Source: DATKDP01 sp035546335 | GTDB lineage: Bacteria > Acidobacteriota > Thermoanaerobaculia > Gp7-AA8 | DNA length: 64,000 bases | NCBI GenBank assembly: GCA_035546335.1 | Contig: DATKDP010000024.1 | Coordinates: 1 to 64,000 of the forward strand | Direction of reading: 5' to 3' | In this document: positions 17,112 through 25,459 of the stretch, in pieces | Numbering within the stretch: the first letter of the stretch is position 1 | Layout: every line of letters starts with the position of its first letter | Position numbers and translations under genes: made by a program | The notes under the pieces: model-generated | Told to the model about the DNA's origin: nothing | The model's input: only the letters and a program-made list of their open reading frames with translations | Database searches by the model: none

Positions 17112-17918
17112 TCATCTGCTGAGTGCACGGTACGCCTTCAGATGTCGGATTGCCGCCGCTTTGCTTCCGATGCGCTCGTAGAGGCGCGCGAGATTGTAAT
17201 GGGCGTCGGCGAGATCGGGATCGGAGACCAGCGCCCGCTCGTAAGCATCGATGGCGAGCTGGTGCTCGCCGAGATCTTCGAGTGCCACTCCGAGATTGAA
17301 GAGACCGACGGCGTGCTCGGGCGAGGCATCGAGGGCGAGCCGGTAGTGAGCCACCGCCTGGTGCACTTTGCCGCTCTCGTGGAGGAGGCGGCCGAGATTC
17401 ACGTGCGCGTCGGGCGAGCGATGATCGAGCTCGATGGCCTGCCGGTAGGCTGATGCTGCGGCAGCGGGGTCGTTCGCCTCCAGATCCCACCCCGTGGCGT
17501 ACCAGTCATCGGCGGTGAGCGATCGGTCGTCGGAGGACGGCTCCGGCGGGGGAGCAACGGCCAGCTCCGACACGGCGAAGTCGAAGAGCACCTGTCCCGA
17601 GTCGGGACTCCAGATGGCATCGCCGTCGCGGACGATCACTCGCTCGCCGATGGCGGAGATGCGGACGGCGCTGAGCGGCAGATCGTCGGGAAGCTGCGCA
17701 CGCAGCTTTCTGAGGGACGCTCGTACGTTTCGGAGCGGGATGTTCGCTTCGAGCAGTCCCTTCGCCGTGCGCAGCAGGACGAGGTCATGGAAGGAGAAGC
17801 GAAACTCTCCGCGACCACCTCGGGCGGGCTGCAGAATCCCACTGCTCGCATAGGAGCGTATCTGAGCAACGGAGAGGCCGAGCATCGCTGCGACCTCACG
17901 CGAGGAATAGCCCTTCAT
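17112..17918 (-). CDS. MerR-family regulator with TPR domain
   Basis: The 268-residue protein has an N-terminal MerR-type winged helix (YSSREVAAMLGLSVAQIRSY, then the wing with GEFRFSFHDLVLLR). A middle segment of about 80 residues follows, then at least three TPR repeats from about residue 140 (SPDAHVNLGRLLHESGK, HAVGLFNLGVALEDLGEHQ, LADAHYNLARLYERIGSK). It should bind DNA and use the TPR surface for protein contacts. The Ku gene ends 12 bases upstream of its start, so Ku and this protein are likely one operon. It may regulate Ku and the exporter downstream. Confidence 0.87.
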   Translation of the reverse strand: MKGYSSREVAAMLGLSVAQIRSYASSGILQPARGGRGEFRFSFHDLVLLRTAKGLLEANIPLRNVRASLRKLRAQLPDDLPLSAVRISAIGERVIVRDGDAIWSPDSGQVLFDFAVSELAVAPPPEPSSDDRSLTADDWYATGWDLEANDPAAAASAYRQAIELDHRSPDAHVNLGRLLHESGKVHQAVAHYRLALDASPEHAVGLFNLGVALEDLGEHQLAIDAYERALVSDPDLADAHYNLARLYERIGSKAAAIRHLKAYRALSR

Positions 17919-17930
17919 TGGCGGACCGGG

Positions 17931-18821
17931 TTATTTCGAAGCTTTGCGTCTCGGGGTCTTCGGTGCTTCGACGCGGCGGGCTGCACGCTGCGCCGGTTTC
18001 CGTTCAGCGGGCCGTGAGGTCCCGCGGGATGGCGCCTTCTCGCGCGCCGAGCCTCCTGCCAGGCTCGCCTTGAGCGCGGCCATCAGATCGATGACCTCCC
18101 CCTTCGGCTCCTGCTGGGGGGCGAAGGAAACTTCCTCTCCTTCGACTTTTCGCTGGATCAACGCCTTGAGACGCTCCCGCGCCTCGTCGTGATACTCCGC
18201 TGGATTGAACGACTCGGAGGTCACCTGGTCCGCCAGCAGCATGGCGAGCTGGAGCTCCTTGTCGTTGACGTCGGTGGTTTCGACGGAAAGCTCCGAAAAC
18301 CGTTTGATCTCGTTCGGGTAGTGAAGCTGCTGCATCACCAGTCCCCCGTCATGAGGGCGGAGAACGACGAGATATTGCCGGCCGCGGGCGATGTATTTCG
18401 CTACCGCCCAGCGACGCGATCCTTCCATTGCTTTCGCCAGAAGACTGTAGGCCTTCGTGCCATGCCGATCGGGTCCGAGATAGTACGCTTTGTCGAAGAA
18501 GATCGGATCGATGGCTTCGCTCGGAACGAACTCAGTGATCTCGATCGCCTGGGTCGACTTCTCCTCGAGGTCCTTGAGCTCCTGCTCGCTGAAGAGAACG
18601 TACTGTCCCTTGGAGAACTCGTACCCCTTGACCATGTCGGCGCGATCGACGATCTCCTCGTCTTTGAGGCAGATGTACTGCTGCTTGAGGCGGGAGCCGC
18701 AGTCTTTGTGGAGGAGATTGAAAGAAATGCTCTCGGAGGTCTGGCTCGCTGAATAGACCTTCACCGGGATGGTCACCAGACCAAAAGAAACCGTCCCCGA
18801 CCCGATCGCATGTGGTGGCAT
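17931..18821 (-). CDS. ku: Ku protein, non-homologous end joining
   Basis: This 296-residue protein is a bacterial Ku homologue: the start AIGSGTVSFGLVTIPVKVYS, NLLHKDCGSRLKQ, VKGYEFSKGQYV and the IDPIFFDKAYYLGPD core are diagnostic. Bacterial Ku is a homodimeric ring that binds double-strand ends and recruits LigD. The C-terminal 40 residues are Lys/Arg/Pro-rich, like the extended tails that promote DNA binding and threading. The ATG at 18821 matches the family start; a 21-codon upstream extension is unlikely. No ligD is in the window. It precedes the MerR-TPR gene. Confidence 0.95.
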   Translation of the reverse strand: MPPHAIGSGTVSFGLVTIPVKVYSASQTSESISFNLLHKDCGSRLKQQYICLKDEEIVDRADMVKGYEFSKGQYVLFSEQELKDLEEKSTQAIEITEFVPSEAIDPIFFDKAYYLGPDRHGTKAYSLLAKAMEGSRRWAVAKYIARGRQYLVVLRPHDGGLVMQQLHYPNEIKRFSELSVETTDVNDKELQLAMLLADQVTSESFNPAEYHDEARERLKALIQRKVEGEEVSFAPQQEPKGEVIDLMAALKASLAGGSAREKAPSRGTSRPAERKPAQRAARRVEAPKTPRRKASK

Positions 18822-18964
18822 GACAGCAGTGGGAAAGTATACGACGAATGATTCTCCGAAGACAAATGGACCCGGGTGGGGCACCGTTCAACCGGCGTTT
18901 CGGTCGGATTTCGAATCCACGGTTGACCGATCACGATGATGTCGCCGATTGGACACTCCAGATG

Positions 18965-18980
18965 GCGGGTTTCAACCCGC
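18965..18980. terminator. Hairpin after the dienelactone hydrolase gene
   Basis: GCGGGTTTCAACCCGC is a compact inverted repeat 16 bases beyond the stop of the minus-strand gene at 18997. No clear T-tract follows. The same core appears at 26876-26893, so it may equally be a dispersed palindromic repeat. Confidence 0.35.
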
Positions 18981-18996
18981 GATGGGCGAACCGGGG

Positions 18997-19674
18997 TCAC
19001 ACCGTCAGCTGCCGTCGAAAGAAGTCGACGGTTCGCCGCCAGGCGTCCTGCGACGCCGCCTCGTTGTACACCTCGGGGCGCGAGTCGTTGAAGAACGCAT
19101 GGTCGGCTTCGGGATAGACGGCAATCTCGCACTCTTTTCCCATCGCCTCGAGCCTGCGCGCCAGAGAGCGACCCTCGCCGGCCGGAACCCCTTTATCGTT
19201 TTCCCCGTAGATCAGAAGAATCGGCGCGCGCAGGTTCTCCCAGGCGATCGGCAGTTTTTTGAACCCGCCGTAGAAGCTCACTGCCGCACCGACTTTCGGA
19301 TTCTTCGTCGCGCTGTACTGTGCAAGGGCTCCTCCCATGCAGAATCCGACGATTCCAACGCGATCCGAGGAACAGTCGGAATGTCCCAGCAGGAAGTCGC
19401 CGGCTCCGGCGATCTCCCGCTCCGCGCGTTCGCCATCGAGCTCCATGAGCATCTTTCCCGCCTCGTCAGGCGACGAGGTCGTCTTCCCATGGTAGAGATC
19501 GGGTGCGAGAGCGAGAAATCCCGCTCGGGCGAAACGGTCGACGAGATCTTCCACGTGCGGAACGAGTCCCCACCATTCCTGAATCACGACGACCGCGGGT
19601 CCCTGTCCATCAGGACGCGCAAGATATCCCTGACAGGTGTGAGCGTTGGAAGGGAATTCGACTCGTTCTCCCAT
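18997..19674 (-). CDS. Dienelactone hydrolase family protein
   Basis: A 225-residue alpha/beta hydrolase of the dienelactone hydrolase family. The Cys nucleophile elbow is VGIVGFCMGGALAQYSA. The acid is likely in PILLIYGENDKGVP, and the His lies in AVYPEADHAFFNDSRPEVYN. An oxyanion-region motif VVVIQEWWGLVPHVEDL is near the N-terminus. No signal peptide is seen, so it is cytoplasmic. No aromatic-degradation genes are adjacent, so the true ester or lactone substrate is open. Confidence 0.92.
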   Translation of the reverse strand: MGERVEFPSNAHTCQGYLARPDGQGPAVVVIQEWWGLVPHVEDLVDRFARAGFLALAPDLYHGKTTSSPDEAGKMLMELDGERAEREIAGAGDFLLGHSDCSSDRVGIVGFCMGGALAQYSATKNPKVGAAVSFYGGFKKLPIAWENLRAPILLIYGENDKGVPAGEGRSLARRLEAMGKECEIAVYPEADHAFFNDSRPEVYNEAASQDAWRRTVDFFRRQLTV

Positions 19675-19790
19675 GCGATGCTCCTTTGCGGAATGGGTGG
19701 TCGCGACACGATCGGGGGGCGTCGCCCGCGAGCTCGATTGTATTGAGAACCACGGGATCGCTCAACCGGGCGCAAGCGCGGAGCGCGTGC

Positions 19791-20795
19791 TCACGGGATC
19801 CATTCGATCGAGATGCCGGTGACCGGATCGAAGCGAACCGTAGCGGTCAACGTCGTGCGGACTTCCTTGCCGTCGACCGATACCCGGCGAAACGTGCAGT
19901 TGCGAACTGCACGCTCGGCAAGCCGGTCGGCCATCCGTCCTCCGGATTTGAGCAGGGTCGTTCGATCGACTGTGCCGCGCGCGTCGACGGCGACGCGCAG
20001 CACGCATGCCGTCGCCTCGGCGGGAAGCTCCACTGCCTCGAGCTCCTTACAGCGGACCCGTCGCGGCTCTTCATCATCCAGGAACGCACTGGCTGACGGG
20101 GAGGCTGCTGCTGCCGGTGCCAACTTCGCTGCAGCGCGCTGCGATGTCTCGGCTCGCACTCCTCCGATTGCCGCGCCCGCGACTCCTTCGCTCTCGCTTT
20201 CCGAAGCCTGCTCCGTTCGCCGAAGCGGATCACTCTTTTCCATCGGCGCCTCTGCGATCCGCTGTCGGTCCGGCTCGGCGCCTGACGTTTCGTTCTCGGC
20301 GCGATCGGTGACGGGAGGCGCAGCGGGGGAGTCCATGTCGTCCCGAAGTGCAAGCTGCTGCGGCCCTGGTGCGGCTTCGCGTCCGAGCCTGCCGTCCTTC
20401 GTCCTTCCGGCACTGAGCTCCGGAGTGCCGGCCTGATCGATGCTCGCCGGCGAAGTTGAAGGGATCACCGGTGCGAAATCGTCGGTTTCGGCGACTCGAA
20501 GCTCGGGCAATGGTGCTTCGCGGCTCGCGGTCGATGCGCGGGGAGTTTCGGAGAGCATGCCGTCGAGCGCTGGATCCGTGCTGGCAATCCTCAGCGTCAC
20601 ATACGCGAATCCGACGAGGAGAATCACTGCCGCCGCCGCCCGCCACGAGGTGCTCGGCGAAATCCAGGCCGGCTCGTTGCGATAGACGAATCGATCAGGG
20701 ATGCCCTGTTTGATCTTTTCCTGCAGGTCGTGCGGTGGAGCTGCTCCCTGCATCCTCCGGAGGCGATTGAGAGCTCCGTCCTTCCGCCGGCTCAT
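19791..20795 (-). CDS. Putative anti-sigma factor with TonB-C-like domain
   Basis: A 334-residue single-pass membrane protein. The cytoplasmic N-terminus (about residues 1-50) is short and basic. One membrane helix follows (AAAAVILLVGFAYVTLRIA). A low-complexity Ala/Pro/Glu/Ser region of about 160 residues leads to a C-terminal domain (about residues 250-334) that looks TonB-C-like: ACVLRVAVDARGTVDRTTLL, ERAVRNCTFRRVSVDGK, TLTATVRF. It overlaps the end of the ECF sigma gene by 4 bases, the usual place of an anti-sigma factor. No zinc-binding ZAS motif is visible. Confidence 0.65.
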   Translation of the reverse strand: MSRRKDGALNRLRRMQGAAPPHDLQEKIKQGIPDRFVYRNEPAWISPSTSWRAAAAVILLVGFAYVTLRIASTDPALDGMLSETPRASTASREAPLPELRVAETDDFAPVIPSTSPASIDQAGTPELSAGRTKDGRLGREAAPGPQQLALRDDMDSPAAPPVTDRAENETSGAEPDRQRIAEAPMEKSDPLRRTEQASESESEGVAGAAIGGVRAETSQRAAAKLAPAAAASPSASAFLDDEEPRRVRCKELEAVELPAEATACVLRVAVDARGTVDRTTLLKSGGRMADRLAERAVRNCTFRRVSVDGKEVRTTLTATVRFDPVTGISIEWIP

Positions 20796-21391
20796 GGCGT
20801 CTCCCCTCCGATACTCGCTTCCAGAATCGAGAATGCCTTGTAGAGCCGCTTTCGTATGGCAACGGTCGTGACCTTCTCGATGCGGGCAATCTCCCGCACC
20901 GGAAGCTCACCCCAGAAACGAGCGGTGACGGTGAACTGTAGATCCTCCGGGAGGTCGAGAATCGCCTTTCGAAGTTGATTCGATTCTTCCGCCTGGGCCA
21001 GAAGTTCGTCGGCCGGAGGTCGGGGATCACTGAATCGCGCAGACGTTTCCTCATCGAGCGCCGCGATGCGTTTCGGCCTCCGCACGTGGTTCAGAAACGT
21101 CGTGTAGGCGATTCGATAGAGCCAGGTGGTGATCTTCGAGCGTCCCTCGAAATCCCCTATGGCTTCCCACGCTCGCTGGTACGTCTCCTGCGTGAGGTCT
21201 GCGGCCAGATCTCGATCACCCGAGAGCTTGAGCAGCGAGGCGAAGATCGTCGAATACGTCCGGTCGACCATCTCCTCGGCCGCGGTGCGATCGCCGTCGT
21301 GAATGAGCCGAAGCAGATGCGCCTCACCGAGCCGGGAGTAGCTCTCGCTCGATGCGGCATGGAAACTCGTCACGCTGATGGTCGACGGCAT
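20792..21391 (-). CDS. ECF-family RNA polymerase sigma factor
   Basis: A 199-residue sigma70-family ECF factor. Region 2 spans about residues 25-95, with DLTQETYQRAWEAIGDFEG and ITTWLYRIAYTTFLNHVRR (the -10 recognition helix). Region 4 is at about 135-190 (LRKAILDLPEDLQFTVTARF, LPVREIARIEKVTTVAIRKR). It directs RNA polymerase to a specific regulon. The downstream gene overlaps by 4 bases and encodes a membrane protein that is probably its anti-sigma factor. The start at 21391 is the likeliest, but a GTG three codons upstream is possible. Confidence 0.9.
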   Translation of the reverse strand: MPSTISVTSFHAASSESYSRLGEAHLLRLIHDGDRTAAEEMVDRTYSTIFASLLKLSGDRDLAADLTQETYQRAWEAIGDFEGRSKITTWLYRIAYTTFLNHVRRPKRIAALDEETSARFSDPRPPADELLAQAEESNQLRKAILDLPEDLQFTVTARFWGELPVREIARIEKVTTVAIRKRLYKAFSILEASIGGETP

Positions 21392-21552
21392 CGTGCTCAC
21401 ACCTGTTGGACACACTTCACAGCGAAATCGTAACCGTGGTCGAGACCCACGGCCCTCTTTTCCTGTCACGAATCTGAGACAGGGCGGTCCGGTGGCCGTC
21501 GCTGGATTTTCGGCGCCGCGGCATCAGTTCACTCTTCTTTGAGGTGATGACC

Positions 21553-22527
21553 ATGAATGGACGATTTCGTCGTGCCCTGCTGCTCGGAACACTTCTGCTC
21601 GCCGCTCTCATCCCCGGCTGCCGGAGCGAGCCCGAGACTCCGGCGGTCGCAGAGCCGGAACGAGTGGCCCCTCTGGTCGACGAAGCGTATGCGGAAGAGA
21701 TCACCGGCTGGCAGAAGAAGCGAGCCGAGAATCTGCAGCGTGAGACGGGCTGGCTGACCGTCTCCGGCCTCTACTGGCTCGACGAGGGGGCAAATACTCT
21801 CGGCTCTTCACCCGAGAGCGACATCATCCTTCCCGAAGGAAAGGCGCCCGCCTCCTCCGGTGTCGTGACCCGAAAAGGGGATCGGATCACTCTGGTGACG
21901 ACCGAGGAAAGCGGGATTACCAGCGACGGAGCGAAGGTGACGACTCTCGAGCTGCGTGCCGATGTCGCCGAGGATGGCCCCACGATGCTGGAGATCGGTC
22001 CGGTGAGCTTCCACGTGATCAGCAGGGGAGACCGGCTCGGGATCAGAATCAGGGACAAGGAGAGTGAAGCGCGGAAGAAGTTCCAGGGACTCGACTATTA
22101 TCCGATCGATCCGAAGTGGAACATCGAAGCGCGATTCGAACGGTATGACCCTCCGAAGACGATTCCGATCGTGAATGTCCTGAACATGGTGGACGACAAC
22201 CTTTCACCCGGCGCGATCGTCTTCGAGATCGACGGAACGACTCATCGAATCGATCCGATCGTCGAAGAGGGGTCGACCGATTGGTTCGTGATGTTCGCCG
22301 ATACGACCAATGGCGCCGAGACTTACGGAGCCGGACGCTACCTCTACACCGCACCCGCGGAGAATGGAAAGGTCCGAATCGACTTCAACAAGGCCTACAA
22401 CCCTCCGTGCGCCTTCACCGCATTCGCAACCTGTCCCCTTCCGCCGAAGCAGAATCGCCTGCCGGTTCGGGTTGCCGCAGGAGAGAAGAAGTACGAAGGT
22501 CTGGAAGCGGGAAAGCCGGCGCACTGA
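21553..22527 (+). CDS. DUF1684 domain-containing lipoprotein
   Basis: The 324-residue protein has a lipoprotein signal (RALLLGTLLLAALIPGCRS) and a DUF1684 body: ITGWQKKRAENLQRETGWLT, VSGLYWLDEGANTLGSSPES, and the C-terminal signature YNPPCAFTAFATCPLPPKQN with LPVRVAAGEKKYEG. The family is widespread and its function is unknown. GAGGTG lies 6 bases before the ATG at 21553; earlier in-frame starts at 21544 and 21547 overlap that site. It is divergent from the sigma factor gene, so it could belong to that regulon. Its 3' end is followed by a 60-bp tandem repeat. Confidence 0.88.
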   Translation: MNGRFRRALLLGTLLLAALIPGCRSEPETPAVAEPERVAPLVDEAYAEEITGWQKKRAENLQRETGWLTVSGLYWLDEGANTLGSSPESDIILPEGKAPASSGVVTRKGDRITLVTTEESGITSDGAKVTTLELRADVAEDGPTMLEIGPVSFHVISRGDRLGIRIRDKESEARKKFQGLDYYPIDPKWNIEARFERYDPPKTIPIVNVLNMVDDNLSPGAIVFEIDGTTHRIDPIVEEGSTDWFVMFADTTNGAETYGAGRYLYTAPAENGKVRIDFNKAYNPPCAFTAFATCPLPPKQNRLPVRVAAGEKKYEGLEAGKPAH

Positions 22528-22529
22528 CC

Positions 22530-22678
22530 GAGCGGGCATCCGCGCCCGCCCCTGTTCCAACACGAGACGATGCGGCCGACCCAGGGGGAGAGCGGGCGTC
22601 CCGCGCCCGCCCCTGTTCCAACACGAGACGATGCAGCCGACCCAGGGGGAGAGCGGGGCGTCCCGCGCCCGCCCCTGA
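22530..22678. repeat. Tandem repeat, 60-61 bp unit, about 2.5 copies
   Basis: Units run 22530-22589, 22590-22650 and a partial 22651-22678. They are nearly identical and each starts GAGCGGG, contains GCGCCCGCCCCTGTTCCAAC, and ends CCGACCCAGGGGGA. Each unit carries an inverted pair around the GCGGGCG...CGCCCGC core. A diverged inverted relative lies at 9085-9150. The array fills the space between convergent DUF1684 and hutF genes. Confidence 0.85.
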
Positions 22679-22690
22679 CGCTGCTGGGAA

Positions 22691-23980
22691 CTACCAGCGT
22701 CGGAATTTCCACTGGCCGGCGACCGCCGCTCCCGCGACCGCCTCGTTGCCGGATCCGAGGATCAGTGCATCGAGGAGCGATTCGTCGTCGGCTCCGGCGA
22801 GCGACTCGTGATCGAGATCGATTGCGACGAGATCGGCCCACAGGCCTGGAGCCAGGGCGCCCGCATCGATTCCGAGTGCCGCAGCGCCGCCGGAGGTCGC
22901 TGCTCGCAGGAGTGCGGGACCGAGCTGCCCATCCGGCGTGGTGAAGACGCCTCGCGTCTCGCCTCGCAGGCGCTGGGCGTACTCGAGCCATCGCATCTCT
23001 TCGAGCATGGAGATCCGGGAGCTCGAATCGGTTCCGAGACAGATGGCGGAAGGCGTGCGCCGAATCGGCTGCACGTCGATCACGCCGTCGCCGAGATTCG
23101 CCTCGGTGAGGGGAGTGATGCAGACGTGTGCACCGGTGGCGAGGAATCGATCGAGATCATCACGGTCGGTGTGCGTACAGTGAATGGCCGTGAAGGAGGG
23201 AGAGAGCTCGAGATCGTCGAGGAGAATCTGCATCGGACGGCGGCCGTGCGCTTCGACGCATTGATCCATTTCCTGTCGCTGTTCCTCGACGTGCATGTGG
23301 AAAACGACACCCCGCCGCACCGCCTCGCGATGCAGAGCGACGAGATCGCGGAGAGGAACGGCGCGGATGCTGTGTGCGACGACGCCGAGAGTCTGTTGCG
23401 GGGCCAGGCGAGCCTCGAGCCGTTCGAACTGGAGCCAGAAGTCGTCGAGCGATGGAGTGGCAAATCGCTGCTGAGCCCCCTCGAGTGGACGGCCGATTCC
23501 TCCCGTCCTGTAGAAGGCAGTGAGGAGAGCGATGCGGATTCCGGTTTGCTCCGCGGCCCGCAGTACGACCTCGTCGAGATCGAACTCACACCGATCGCCG
23601 GTGTGATGGAGATAGTGAAACTCACCGACCGATGTGATTCCGGCGCGGAGCATCTCGCGAAACGCCTGCGAGGTGAGATCGAAGAAGCGCTTCTCGTCGA
23701 GACCGGCAGCGAGTGAGTACATTGCCTCCCGCCAGCTCCAGAACGTGCCGGCGCCTCGAGGGAAGAGCTCGCCGCGTCCTCGCAGGCCGCGCTGAAAGGC
23801 GTGAGAGTGTGCATTGACGAAGCCGGGCAGAAGCGCGATTCGAGAGAGGCGTTCGGTCGCGGACTGCGATGCTCGGCCGAGCGAGTCGATCCGACCGCCG
23901 TTCACCGTGATTGCAATGCCGCGCTCGAAGCGCTCGCCCGTCCAGGTCAGCTCGGCTTCGATGATCGTCGGCTCGTTCAT
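22691..23980 (-). CDS. hutF: Formimidoylglutamate deiminase
   Basis: A 429-residue amidohydrolase matching HutF, which converts N-formimidoyl-L-glutamate to N-formyl-L-glutamate and ammonia in histidine breakdown. Seen are the metal HxH in PGFVNAHSHAFQRGLRGR, FHMHVEEQRQEMDQC, the ITSVGEFHYLHH block, the HCTHTDRDD histidine and CLGTDSSSRISMLEEMRWLE with the catalytic Asp. The long open frame extends upstream to 24685 but overlaps the M20 gene, so I start at the ATG at 23980. No hutH, hutU, hutI or classical hutG is in the window. The M20 deacylase gene is immediately upstream. Confidence 0.92.
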   Translation of the reverse strand: MNEPTIIEAELTWTGERFERGIAITVNGGRIDSLGRASQSATERLSRIALLPGFVNAHSHAFQRGLRGRGELFPRGAGTFWSWREAMYSLAAGLDEKRFFDLTSQAFREMLRAGITSVGEFHYLHHTGDRCEFDLDEVVLRAAEQTGIRIALLTAFYRTGGIGRPLEGAQQRFATPSLDDFWLQFERLEARLAPQQTLGVVAHSIRAVPLRDLVALHREAVRRGVVFHMHVEEQRQEMDQCVEAHGRRPMQILLDDLELSPSFTAIHCTHTDRDDLDRFLATGAHVCITPLTEANLGDGVIDVQPIRRTPSAICLGTDSSSRISMLEEMRWLEYAQRLRGETRGVFTTPDGQLGPALLRAATSGGAAALGIDAGALAPGLWADLVAIDLDHESLAGADDESLLDALILGSGNEAVAGAAVAGQWKFRRW

Positions 23981-23991
23981 CTCCCGTCCTG

Positions 23992-25140
23992 TCAGAGCCG
24001 GCAATACATCTCGACCATGCGGTCGAGGATTCCTGCCGCCTCTACGATCTCGCCCTTGCTGATGAATTCGTTGGGCCGGTGCGCCACTTCGATCGACCCG
24101 GGACCAAAGAGAGCGCACTCGATCCCGAGAGTCTGAAGCCAGCCCGCATCGGAGGCGAAGGAGACGCTTTCGGTCGATGACTGGCCGATCGTGGCGCAAA
24201 GGCTTCCGTAGAATGCCGACGTCTCGTCGAGTAGCAGAGGAGGACTGTCGCTGACGATCGCGAGATCGGCGCGGTCGGGCTCGGCTCGGACCACGGCTCT
24301 GCGAATTCTCTCGATGGCGTCCGCCGAGTCCATTCCCGGAAGCAGGCGCACGCCGATCTCGATCTCGCAAAGCTCGGGAACGATATTCACCGCACTTCCA
24401 CCGTGCACGGTGGCGATGTTCAGCGAGGTGAAGGGAACGTCGGGGAAGAACCCTGCTTGAGGAGGGCGCTCGCTTTCGAGCTCTCGCCGAAGGTCGCTCA
24501 GGGAGACGAGCACACGAGTCGCCCGCTCGATCGCATTGTCGCCGAGCTGCGGATAGCCGCTGTGTGCGCTCGTTCCTCCCACGGTGACTCGGAGCTTGAG
24601 GTGACCCTTGTGCATCCGGACGATGCGGTTGCCGGTCGGCTCGCCGATGATCGCCAGTTTCGGCAGATGGCGCTCGCGAGGCCATGTCGAGACGAAGTGT
24701 TTCGCGCCGAGAGTTCCGGTCTCCTCATCGTAGGTGAAGAGAAGCACGAGCGGGTGGCTGAGGGTGGACGGATCGATCCGAGTTGCCACGAGAGCGGCGA
24801 GGGCGATGAACGATTTCATGTCGGCGGTGCCTCTGCCGATGAAGTGCTCGTCCGTGTCGGCGAGGCGGAAGGGATCGCTGGTCCACTGCGGCTCCTTTGC
24901 GGGTACGACATCCATGTGACCCGACAGGATCAAACCGGCACTTCCCTGGTATCCAGGCGGGGCGAGGATGATCACGAGATTGGCCTTCGGTTCCGACGGG
25001 GCCGGGATGCGGATGATCTCAACTCCGGGGCGATCGAGAAGGTTGCAGAGGTAGTCGGCCATGTCGAGGTTGCTCTCGCTGCTGGTCGTGTCGAAGGAGA
25101 TCAGGCGACGCAGGATCTCGACATGGGTCAGGGGTGGCAT
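23992..25140 (-). CDS. argE: M20 family deacylase, acetylornithine deacetylase-like
   Basis: A 382-residue M20 di-zinc hydrolase close to ArgE. Metal ligands and catalytic residues are seen in LILSGHMDVVPA (His, Asp), GRGTADMKSFIAL (bridging Asp), FTYDEETGTLGAK (catalytic Glu and metal Glu), GEPTGN and the late HRPNEFISKGE (His). ArgE removes acetate from N2-acetylornithine. No other arg gene is nearby; it ends 11 bases before hutF, so it may instead act on an N-acyl amino acid such as N-formylglutamate. That last idea is inference. The start at 25140 is chosen over 25170 and 25317 by alignment to family length. Confidence 0.85.
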   Translation of the reverse strand: MPPLTHVEILRRLISFDTTSSESNLDMADYLCNLLDRPGVEIIRIPAPSEPKANLVIILAPPGYQGSAGLILSGHMDVVPAKEPQWTSDPFRLADTDEHFIGRGTADMKSFIALAALVATRIDPSTLSHPLVLLFTYDEETGTLGAKHFVSTWPRERHLPKLAIIGEPTGNRIVRMHKGHLKLRVTVGGTSAHSGYPQLGDNAIERATRVLVSLSDLRRELESERPPQAGFFPDVPFTSLNIATVHGGSAVNIVPELCEIEIGVRLLPGMDSADAIERIRRAVVRAEPDRADLAIVSDSPPLLLDETSAFYGSLCATIGQSSTESVSFASDAGWLQTLGIECALFGPGSIEVAHRPNEFISKGEIVEAAGILDRMVEMYCRL

Positions 25141-25459
25141 GTCGGCGGACGATAGCCGAGAGGCCGGCATGTGGCAAGGGTTTGCGTAGACCGGGGAGTC
25201 ATTCCGAACGAGGCGTGGGTTGGTGGAAAGTGAGGAATCCGGGGCGTGGTTAGCACAGCAGCCCAGCCAGATCCCTCGCCTCCCACCCGACCATCCGGCC
25301 CCGCTTTGGGATGACACCGGGCGCCTCTCCCCGGCCCGCCAGTTGACAGGCCAACTCCATCAGGCTCAAAATAACAAACCTCGAAGGTCCCGAGCGACGT
25401 TAGGCGAGCGATTTCGATTGCCGGCTCCAGTGGCCGAGTGGGTGTTGGAGGAGATGCCG
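25141..25459. other. Spacer between divergent M20 and VWA genes
   Basis: About 319 bases separate the two divergent starts. I see no supported gene, tRNA or clear repeat. Promoters for both directions should lie here, but no convincing -35/-10 pair stands out. Confidence 0.4.

Noticed and set aside
22530..22678. CRISPR array
   Set aside because: Units are 60-61 bases and contiguous, with no unique spacers between short repeats and no cas genes.
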